Position numbers and translations under genes: made by a program. From NCBI GenBank assembly GCA_025517525.1, contig JAOPJZ010000009.1, forward strand, positions 1 through 64,000: a DNA stretch of 64,000 nt, in the 5' to 3' direction. Numbering within the stretch: position 1 is the first letter of the stretch; each line of letters begins with the position of its first letter. The notes under the pieces were generated by a model. It made no database searches, was not told the origin of the DNA, and was given only the letters and a program-made list of their open reading frames with translations. Positions 1 to 8,100 of this stretch are shown in pieces. This DNA comes from Natronosalvus hydrolyticus. Lineage in GTDB: Archaea > Halobacteriota > Halobacteria > Halobacteriales > Natrialbaceae.

Positions 1-547
1 CGAAGAATTATCTTGGCAAACGTGGTTTGATGAATCGGCAGAATTTCCATAGGTGGGGTACACCGGTCGCCACGGCGAGGAAAAACGCCTCGAGGAAGCC
101 ATCGACGCCGTTGCCGGCACCGAAATGACGCTCGTCCTGGGTGGCGACGGCCCTGCACGGGAGCGCCTCGAGGAACGAGCGGCCGAAAACGATGCCGACG
201 TCCGATTTCTCGGATTCCTCGAACGTGAGCAACTGCCGGCGTTCTATTCCACACTGGACGTGTTCATCTTCCCAAGTCCGGTCGAAACTCAGGGGCTCGT
301 CGCGCTCGAGGCGACGGCCTGTGGGACCCCCGTGGTGGCCGTCGACGCGGGTGCACTGACCGATTCGGTAATTCAGGGTGAGACCGGCTATCGCTACCAG
401 CAGGGCTCGATCGGCGACTGTCAGTGGGCGATCACGCGCTGTCTCGAGGAGGCCGATCGACTGGCCGATCTGTGTCGACGACGGCGGCCGATGCTCTCGG
501 TCGAACACTCGATCGAGCAGTTAGCGGTGATTTACGACAGGCTGTAG
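1..547 (+). pseudogene. Truncated GT4-type glycosyltransferase (C-terminal domain only)
   Basis: From 53 an open frame of 164 codons runs to a stop at 545-547. It begins with a GxxGR turn and continues through a nucleotide-sugar binding domain with GGDGP, FLGF, FIFPSPVETQGL and EATACGTPVV motifs. These are typical of the second Rossmann domain of family GT4 glycosyltransferases, which are normally about 350-400 residues. The frame is blocked by a TAG at 50-52, and the first 52 bases are less GC-rich and do not encode the expected first domain in any frame. I infer that the gene was cut by an insertion or deletion whose edge lies near base 50. The GTG at 53 could still give a short product, but the acceptor domain is missing, so it is probably inactive. 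It converges on the next gene with only four bases between stops. Confidence 0.7.
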
Positions 548-551
548 CGTT

Positions 552-2981
552 TTATCGCGTTCGTGTAAAGACGACGACTTCGCTGTCCTCGAGCGTCAGC
601 GGTCGCTCTGCGACGGCGTTTTCGTGTCCCGGCGAGGCGATCGTACACCGCCAGCCGCCGCGCGTCGTCTCCACGAGGTCGGTCGGCGTGACGGTCGCCG
701 TTTGTCCCTCCATGTTCGCGACGAACAGGACGTCTTCGCTCCCGTCCGGTGCCCGTCGCAAGCCGGCGTAGATGACCGAGCCGTCGACCGGGTGGCGATA
801 CTCGAATCGTTCGTCGCCGCGAAGGTCGTGACGAAGCCACGGCCGTTCGTGACGGAACTGGCGGAGTTCGAGGTCGAAGGCGGTCCGGTCGCCGTCGAGG
901 TCATCTCGCCAGTTCGAGAGGGGACAGTAGTCGGCGACGTCGCGCATCCACGCGAGGGCGAACTCCTCGAGGTCGGCTGTCGTGGGTTCGCCGTCGAAAA
1001 ACGGTGGATTCAGCGCGGAGAGAATCGTCGCCATGGTCTCGAGGTCGTAGTCGGTGACCTCGCTCGCCGACGCCAGGGCGTGGACGAATTCGTGAAGGTC
1101 GTCACGGTCGTCGATGCCCAGGGCTTTGAGCCGGGTGAAGTGTTCGGGATCGCCGTAGCGCTCGCTCGGGACGCGCCAATCGATAAAGTACGCCGCTTCG
1201 CCGACCACTTTGACGTTCCAGGTGTCGTCGGTGTCCCGAACGAAGTCCCACGGGGCGCGTGTGGAAGCGTTGAGGAAATCCATCGGCACGCCCGGCAGCA
1301 GACAGTAAAACAGAGCGTTCGAGGCGGGGTTGTTGTAGGCGTGTTCGATCGTCTCGTGAAGGGTGTCCCCGAGGGCCGGATTTTCCTGGGTCGCGTTCCA
1401 CTCCTCGCCGACTTCGACCTGTGCACCGCGCCGGAGCGTGTCGTGGTTTGCGGCCCCGGAGATCCACTGCCCACCCATGTCGGCGAGTTCCCGCACGCGC
1501 CACCATTTGGTCGCCCAGAAGGTGAGGATGGCGGGCGTGTTGTGTGCGAACGTCACGGGTCCCCACTGGAAGGAGTGTGGGTGCTCCTCGATGAGCGTCC
1601 GGTAGGTCGAGGCGAGCTCCCAGTCCTCCTCGGGCCACGGTCGACCGTCTTCGAAGATCATCCAGGGACGGTATTCCGTCCCTACGATCTCCTGTGTGAT
1701 GGCGTCCATCTCGGCGAGGAAGTCGTCGTCGTGCCACTCCGACTCGGTTTCGGGGTCCCAGTTCGTGAAGTCCTGGGCCCCGTCGACGCGGATGCCGTCT
1801 GCCCCCCAGTTCATCTTGCGACGCTGTAACTCGAGCAAGATTGCGCGCACGGTTGGCTCGGTGTAATCCAGTTCCTGGCCGTACATACCCGGACCCTGGA
1901 TGTAATAGTCGTTGAGCAGTTCCAGTGCGCCCTCGTCGGCGTGGCCCAGCGCGATATCGAACACCACTTTCATCGGCTGGGGGAGGGTGTGAAGGGTGGC
2001 GATGAAGTCGACGAGTTCGTCGGGACGGCCCGTCTCGAGGATCGCGCTGTTGACCGCGCCGAAGCCGTAGACGACGATGTCGTACCCCCAGTTTCGCATC
2101 GACGGACGGCGGATGGTCGCCGTCTCGGTTCGAACGGCCCCCTCCACATCGTCGGGCGCGGGCAATTCGTCGTCCCCGTCGAGTTCGAAGTGGGCCAGCT
2201 GGTGGTCGCTTTCCGTAATCGGGGCGATGGGCATCAACTGGACGCTGTCGTAGCCTGCGAGCGTTTGCTCGGTCGGCGTCAGGGTGTCATCCGCCTCGAG
2301 GGTTCGACCGAGGCTCTCGAACTGTCTCGTCAGGCCGGCAAGCGACCCGGCCGCAGAGGCCGTACCGGGATGTAACTCGAGGACGTTCGTCGCCGGATCG
2401 ACCCGGGGCAGGCCGTCGTCAGTGGTTGTTCCGACGACCTCCTCGCTTGTTCCGAGGGTCTCGAAGTACTCTCGGTCGTCGCGTTCGGCGTGTAACCGGT
2501 CGACGTCGTACAGTTCCGCCGGTGCGTATGCGCCGAAGGGAAGCGAGTACGCCAGTGGGTCACCGATCGTTTCCCAGCCGTTCTCAGTGGGGTACGTCAG
2601 GCGATAGAGCGTCCCGAGGCGGTCGCGGGTACCGGACTGGGCGCCGGTCACGACCGCCCAGGTGTAGGCTCCCGCTCGTCGTGTCGAAACCAGTTCACGG
2701 CGGAACGTCGCCTCGGTTTCCTCGGCGGTCAGATCGACTGACTCGGTCGGGGTCAGCAACTCGAGATACACGTCTTCGGCTGCCACTCCGCGATCCAGGA
2801 GTTCGGGGGTCCAGAAGCCGAATTCGGCGTGGTCGCCGTGCCAGTGTGCGCCGAGTGCTGGGGCGAGTTCGGTTGCGGCGTCGAACGGGTCGTCGTGCGT
2901 TTCGAGCGTGTGGGTGCAGGTTTCACAGCGTTCGTCGGTCGTTTCCTCGAGGAGCGTACAGGTCGAGTGTGGGGTATCCAT
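552..2981 (-). CDS. GH13-like glycoside hydrolase, probable glucosylglycerol hydrolase family
   Basis: This 809-residue protein is a distant alpha-amylase-fold enzyme. The four GH13 signature regions can be found: FDIALGHAD near residue 339, ADGIRVDGAQ near 400 (nucleophile Asp), MIFEDGRPW near 445 (acid/base Glu) and AANHDTLRR near 513 (transition-state Asp). The long N-terminal part before the barrel and the altered region I resemble the glucosylglycerol hydrolase family of salt-adapted microbes; this name rests on recollection of the family. That enzyme splits the compatible solute glucosylglycerol. There is no signal peptide, so it should be cytoplasmic. I chose the ATG at 2981; an in-frame start at 3047 is possible but would add a stretch without the acidic bias of the rest. 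The N-terminus carries Cys residues in a C-x6-C-x2-C arrangement. It follows the alpha-amylase gene in the same direction and probably shares its mRNA. Confidence 0.65.
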   Translation of the reverse strand: MDTPHSTCTLLEETTDERCETCTHTLETHDDPFDAATELAPALGAHWHGDHAEFGFWTPELLDRGVAAEDVYLELLTPTESVDLTAEETEATFRRELVSTRRAGAYTWAVVTGAQSGTRDRLGTLYRLTYPTENGWETIGDPLAYSLPFGAYAPAELYDVDRLHAERDDREYFETLGTSEEVVGTTTDDGLPRVDPATNVLELHPGTASAAGSLAGLTRQFESLGRTLEADDTLTPTEQTLAGYDSVQLMPIAPITESDHQLAHFELDGDDELPAPDDVEGAVRTETATIRRPSMRNWGYDIVVYGFGAVNSAILETGRPDELVDFIATLHTLPQPMKVVFDIALGHADEGALELLNDYYIQGPGMYGQELDYTEPTVRAILLELQRRKMNWGADGIRVDGAQDFTNWDPETESEWHDDDFLAEMDAITQEIVGTEYRPWMIFEDGRPWPEEDWELASTYRTLIEEHPHSFQWGPVTFAHNTPAILTFWATKWWRVRELADMGGQWISGAANHDTLRRGAQVEVGEEWNATQENPALGDTLHETIEHAYNNPASNALFYCLLPGVPMDFLNASTRAPWDFVRDTDDTWNVKVVGEAAYFIDWRVPSERYGDPEHFTRLKALGIDDRDDLHEFVHALASASEVTDYDLETMATILSALNPPFFDGEPTTADLEEFALAWMRDVADYCPLSNWRDDLDGDRTAFDLELRQFRHERPWLRHDLRGDERFEYRHPVDGSVIYAGLRRAPDGSEDVLFVANMEGQTATVTPTDLVETTRGGWRCTIASPGHENAVAERPLTLEDSEVVVFTRTR

Positions 2982-3064
2982 GTGGTATGTAGTGGGGTTG
3001 TTTGGTGTGTCGTGATGGTTCGAACGGAGTCGGCTATCGGCGATCAATCAGGCCAGGGCCCCTC

Positions 3065-4960
3065 TCAGCTCTCACACTCGAGGACGACACAGCTGTCGAC
3101 CCGGACGGTGCCTTCGCTGGTTCCGACGTCGTCGTCGGTCAGGCGGTCCGTCGACGCGACTGACTCGCCCGGGAGCGTGACCGTCTGCGCTCTCTCGTCG
3201 AAGTTGAGGACGACGACGGATCGCTCTCCGTCGAGGTCGCGAGCGTAGGCGACGAGACGGTCGGCGTCGATATCTGCGGTTACCTCGAGCGAGACGGGTT
3301 CGAAGGAGCCGTGATAGCCGAGTTCGGGCCGTTCGTGCCGGAGGTCGATGAGCGAGCGATAGTACTCGAGGAGGGCGTCCTCACCGCCCGCCCAGTCGAT
3401 CGGCGCTCTGCGTTCCCGTTCGCCGACTTCCTGGCCGGCGTACAGCAGGGGAATGCCGGGGAGGGTGAAAATCGCGCCCGCTGCGGCTTCGAGGGCGGCT
3501 CGCCCGCACTCTTCGAGATACCGAGTTTCGTCGTGGTTCTCGATGTACTGCAAGAACGCGGCGTGTGGGGGAAAGCCGACCGAGGCCCGTTCGGCCACGG
3601 CGTTCGTGACAGCGTCGGCCGGAAGGTTGCCGTGGCCGACCTCTCGGAGGGCGAAATACAGGGTTGTGTCGAAGTGGACGTCGAAACAGCCCTCGTGAAA
3701 GTCGGCGATGTAGGGAATGGTTTCGTCGAGCAGGAGGAACGTCTCGTCGTGGGCTTTCACCCGGTCGTGAATCTCTTGCCAGAACGGGCGGGAGACGGCC
3801 CAGGCCATGTCACACCGAAAGCCATCGACGAGGGGTGCCCACTCGTCGACGACGTCGAGGAGGTGCCTGCGAACCTCGAGGTTCGCGTGGTTCAGATTGG
3901 CGATGTAGGGCCACTCGAAGTAGGTTGCCGGTTCGTTCGTCGCTTCGTCTTCCCACTCGTACCAGTCCCGGTAGGCCGGGTCGCCCTCGAGGGCACGTTT
4001 GTAATATTCGTGGTCCCGGGCTGAGTGGTTGAGCACTAGATCGAACAGGACGCGAATACCGTGGTCGTGACAGGCGTCGACGAACGCTTCGAACGCCGCC
4101 CGCGTGCCGAGGTCGTCGGAGATGGCGAAGAAATCCGTGATGTTGTAGCCGTGGGGGAAGCCGTCGTGTTGTAACACGGGCGTGAGCCAGATGCAGTCGA
4201 CCCCCAGGGACTCGAGTTCCGGCAGTCGGTCGATAATGCCCTCGAACGTGGGGGTTTCGTCGTCGGTGAACGACCGGACGAAAATCTCGTAGAGCGTCAT
4301 TTCTTTCCCCCACGCTGGCGGTTCGTATAGCCGGTCGACGACGGCTCCATCGTCGGTCGAGCGAATCGAAACGGCGTCGGCAACGCTGTGGGTCGACCCG
4401 ACCGCGACGGCGTGGACCCGACTCCGCCCCCCGATGGCATCGAGCGGGACCGTTGCCCGGTGACCGTCGACGGCGATGTCTGCGTTCGTGAGCGGGTCGC
4501 GGTCGTCCGCGAGGAACTCGACCTCGAGGGCCTCGTCGGGAACCGACGCTTCCGGAGCGGCGTTCGCCGTTGCCTTGAGCACGAGTTCGCCGTCTTGCAG
4601 GTCGCCATCGAGGCGGACTCGTGGCCGGTTTTCGTCAGCATCGGCTTTCGAGTCTCCGTACGCTCCGGTGAACGCGTAGGGCGCATCTTCCGGTTCGCCA
4701 TTCGGTCGGCGCGTTTCGGGGAACACCCGTACCGTAACGTGATGTGTGCCGTCGGGTGCCTCAAGCGTGAGCGTGTAGGTTCCCGGCGCGTCAGGCGTAA
4801 AGTCCACGACGGATTCGCTCGAAAGTTCGGCGGTACTCTCCGGCGGTGCATCACTGATCCTCCAGCGGTACCGTCCCGCTGGATCGGGGTCTCGTGGGGC
4901 GAAACTGGTGGTCGCCCCGACGGTGGTAAACTGTGGTGGTCCCGGATGGTGCCCAGTCAT
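3065..4960 (-). CDS. Alpha-amylase family enzyme (GH13), cytoplasmic
   Basis: 631 residues. An N-terminal beta-rich region of about 220 residues (immunoglobulin-like, with TYTLTLEAPDG) precedes a complete GH13 barrel. The signatures are DLVLNHS near 307, GFRCDMAW near 382 (nucleophile Asp), LLDETIP near 411 (acid Glu) and IENHDET near 475, followed by a C-terminal beta domain. The layout resembles maltogenic or neopullulanase-like amylases that act on maltodextrins. No secretion signal is visible, so it probably works inside the cell on imported or stored glucans. The start codon at 4960 lies two bases from a perfect palindrome (4962-4977), with a TATA-like stretch further upstream, as expected for a leaderless transcript with an operator over its start. 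It diverges from the GH15 gene. Confidence 0.85.
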   Translation of the reverse strand: MTGHHPGPPQFTTVGATTSFAPRDPDPAGRYRWRISDAPPESTAELSSESVVDFTPDAPGTYTLTLEAPDGTHHVTVRVFPETRRPNGEPEDAPYAFTGAYGDSKADADENRPRVRLDGDLQDGELVLKATANAAPEASVPDEALEVEFLADDRDPLTNADIAVDGHRATVPLDAIGGRSRVHAVAVGSTHSVADAVSIRSTDDGAVVDRLYEPPAWGKEMTLYEIFVRSFTDDETPTFEGIIDRLPELESLGVDCIWLTPVLQHDGFPHGYNITDFFAISDDLGTRAAFEAFVDACHDHGIRVLFDLVLNHSARDHEYYKRALEGDPAYRDWYEWEDEATNEPATYFEWPYIANLNHANLEVRRHLLDVVDEWAPLVDGFRCDMAWAVSRPFWQEIHDRVKAHDETFLLLDETIPYIADFHEGCFDVHFDTTLYFALREVGHGNLPADAVTNAVAERASVGFPPHAAFLQYIENHDETRYLEECGRAALEAAAGAIFTLPGIPLLYAGQEVGERERRAPIDWAGGEDALLEYYRSLIDLRHERPELGYHGSFEPVSLEVTADIDADRLVAYARDLDGERSVVVLNFDERAQTVTLPGESVASTDRLTDDDVGTSEGTVRVDSCVVLECES

Positions 4961-4961
4961 T

Positions 4962-4977
4962 TACAACAGGTGTTGTA
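4962..4977. promoter_or_regulatory. Perfect palindromic operator TACAACA-GG-TGTTGTA
   Basis: A 7+2+7 perfect inverted repeat immediately upstream of the alpha-amylase start codon. It sits between the TATA-like stretch (4981-5000) and the start, where a bound protein would block polymerase. A second, less perfect copy lies at 5061-5076 in front of the divergent GH15 gene. The repressor is inferred; none is encoded nearby. Confidence 0.7.
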
Positions 4978-4980
4978 TCC

Positions 4981-5000
4981 AATTTACTTTAATGTATAGG
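4981..5000 (-). promoter_or_regulatory. TATA region of the alpha-amylase promoter
   Basis: On the minus strand this reads CCTATACATTAAAGTAAATT. The AT-rich core is centred about 27-30 bases before the ATG at 4960, the normal TATA distance for a leaderless haloarchaeal mRNA. Confidence 0.6.
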
Positions 5001-5050
5001 ACCGTGTCTGGGTATGTTTCGTCAAACGTACCACTCGGACAACATCTCTG

Positions 5051-5062
5051 GCAAAATATTTA
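5051..5062 (+). promoter_or_regulatory. TATA region of the GH15 gene promoter
   Basis: GCAAAATATTTA is the strongest AT-rich box upstream of the GH15 gene. Transcription would start near 5085, leaving a 5' leader of about 55 bases. The second palindrome starts at the end of this box. Confidence 0.5.
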
Positions 5063-5076
5063 CAATGGGTGTTGTA
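5061..5076. promoter_or_regulatory. Second operator copy, TACAATG-GG-TGTTGTA
   Basis: Same 7+2+7 layout as the site at 4962-4977; the right half is identical and the left half differs at its two inner bases. It lies directly downstream of the TATA box of the GH15 gene, mirroring the arrangement at the divergent promoter. The centres are 99 bases apart. Confidence 0.6.
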
Positions 5077-5141
5077 ATTGAATGGCATAACGACTCGGTA
5101 CCCGGCGAGTACGGTGTTCCGGGTGGCCGAACGGGAGACCA

Positions 5142-8100
5142 ATGGTCATGCACACATCCATCAACGAGTACAAGACGGAACTGGCAAACGAAGACCCCCA
5201 TCCGGGCGAGCGTCGGTCGACGAACGGCCTGTTTACCGGGGATGCCGGTCGACTGGTCTACGTCGACCGGAACGGTCCGATCAGGGACTACTCGAGTTCG
5301 ATGCTCGATAAAAACGGCATCGAGCGCTCTCGTCTCGGTATCAAATCCGCCGAAGGCGTCCACTGGTTCGACGAACTGGAGACAACCCGGCAGGCCTATC
5401 ACGGGGAGACGACGCTGGTCGTCACCGAACACCGTGGTCCGTCGTTTTCGGTTCACCAGTACGACTACACGCTCGAGGGAGCCCACCTCACCCACGTCGA
5501 GTTCCGCGGTGACGTTCCCGAACGAGCGTCGTTGATCGCTGCGATGACGTTCGCCCCGGATCGACAGGATCGAGGCACGGGTCAGCTGAAACACGGCGAT
5601 GTCGTCGAGGTGTTTCACGACGCCGAACACGATTACGTGACGGCCTCGACGGGCCTCGAGCGTGTCGTCGGTCAGTCTCGGGAGGACTTCGCAGCGTTGC
5701 TCTCGGACGAACCGATGGCCTATCCTTCGGAAGACGATTCGAACGATGCACTCTCTGACACCGTCGTCGTCACGGCTCCGCTCGACGACGAGGGAGACCT
5801 CTCACACACGACGCTCGTCTCCCTGATCGCCGACCACGACGACGTTTCGCGGTCGGACGCCCTTGCACACGTCAGAGGGTTCGCGGATCACTACCCGACA
5901 GACACGCAGCTTCGAATCCACGCGTCATCGAACCGCGAGTTCGACGTCCCGTCTGTACCCCATCGTGACGTGATACGTCGGGATTTGCAGACGCTCTCGC
6001 TGCTGACAGCGCCGACAGGTGCCCGAATCAAAGGCCCCGAGTACGACCCCTATCACATGTACTCGGGTGGCTACGGCTACACCTGGTTTCGCGACGACGC
6101 GACGATCGCGACCAACCTGCTCGCTCTGGAGAACACGCTGGATATCGACCTCGGCGACGCCCACCAACGGAGTGCCGCGTTTTACGAGCGGACGCAGCTT
6201 CCCGACGGTACCTGGCCCCAGCGCGTGTGGGCGTACAACGGCTCGCTCGCTCCCGGCTGGGCCAACGACCGTATCACTGGCTCGGGGGCCGAATTCCAGG
6301 CCGATGCAACCGCAAGCGTCCTCGCATTTCTCGCGCGGTACCTTCGACTCGGCTCGCCCGAACCCGGACAGGACGTCACTCTCGAGGCAACGCTCGAACG
6401 CGCATTCGACGCCCTCGTCGACCTCCTCGGTGACGACGGCCTGCCCGTGACCTGTCAGAGCCTCTGGGAGGACGAGGTTGGCCGCTTCACCCAGACGGCT
6501 GCAACCTTCCTCGAGGCGTTCGCGGCCGTTGCTCGCGCACCGGTCGAGACGGAACTGGCCGAGCGCGCCGAAGAGCAGGCGACCGCCCTGTACGAAGCCA
6601 TCGACAGCCGCTGGCTCGAGGCGGGGTATTACGCGCGAGCGGCGGGTGACGATCGACACGACGTCGGGACGCTCGCACTCGTGAGCGCTCATCGAGCGTA
6701 CGCCGCGGCGGTCGACCCGGTTGACGAGCAGCGCCTCGTACGACTGGTCGAACACGTCGACGTGACCGTCGAGGGACTCACTCGAGACCCCGACGGGAGC
6801 GCCGTCACCGGGCTCGCCAGATACGAAGGCGACCACTGGCGGCGCGGCGAGCAGGGAAGCGAGAAGGTGTGGCCACTGGCGTCGACCTGGGTGGCGAACG
6901 CGAGTGCCGAACTCGGCGTCCTGTTAGCCGACGCGGACCACGAAGGTGCGGATGCGGCGTTCGAACGGGCGAGAACGCATCTCGAGAGCGTCCTTCCTGA
7001 TGGCCCACTCACGGCCGCGGGCGGCTTCGTTCCGGAACAGTGTTTCGACGACGGCACGCCCGACAGTGCGACGCCGCTCGGGTGGGCCCATGGACTCCGG
7101 CTCTCGACGATTGCGACGTTGACCGCGGCCGACGCGCTCGAGACGGACGCCCTGTCGGCCTCGATATCGGGACCAGGTGCACACGCGACCTGGACGACGG
7201 GAGAAACCTACGGTATCGGGACGGCGTGTGACCACGGCTCGGCTGACCCGTCGCGGGTCTGGTTCACTTTGACCGAGGGAGCGATGAGCGAACCCCGATT
7301 CCCGCGGGTCGACCTGATGAACCTGCGGACCGTCGACTTCCTCGTCGTGGATGCGGACGCGGATTCGACGTATACGGCTCGCACACATAACGAATATCGG
7401 ACCGACGACGCGGTCGATACGATTCAGCGACGGACCGAGATGGTCGGTACGGAAGGACCGGTGTACAGACAGCGTATTACCGAAACCGGTGGAGACCACG
7501 AGTGGGAACTCGTTGTGGAGTACGTCGCCGATCCGGAAGCCGAATCGATCGTGCTCGACGTTGGATTCACCGCTCGAGACGGCAATCGGTACGACGTGTA
7601 CGTCGTCGGCGACGCGGCGTTGTCGGGCTACATGGACGGCACCGCCGCCAGCGTCCAGTCCGTTGAGGACGGGTACGCGGTCGTCGGTAGCGACCGCGGG
7701 ACAGCCGATGATCCGGCCGTCGTCGACGAGAGCGGTGACTCCTATCAGGTCGCGGCTGCACTTGCCTCCAGACGGGGATTCGACTGGGCGACCGTCGAAC
7801 AGGCCGGTTCGGAGCCTCTCGAGAATCTGTTTACCGACGGGGCGGCGACCCAAGGGAACGCGTCGATCGATTCGGGACACGCGGTCCTCGTCGGCCGACT
7901 CGGCAACGGGGTCGGCTCGCTCGCCGACGTCGTCGCGCTCGGATTCGCCGAGGAGGGCGATACCGACCGGGCCCTCGAACAGTCGAGTGACTCACTCGAG
8001 TCGAGCTACGTCGACGTTCGTGAGCGCTACCTCGAGGGATGGCAAGCCTACCTCGACCGCTTCGAGGCCCCACGTTCGGTGGCCGACAACCCGGCGCTAC

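Noticed and set aside
624..1829. 401-codon plus-strand frame opposite the GH13 gene
   Set aside because: Antisense of the conserved GH13 barrel; no domain of its own.
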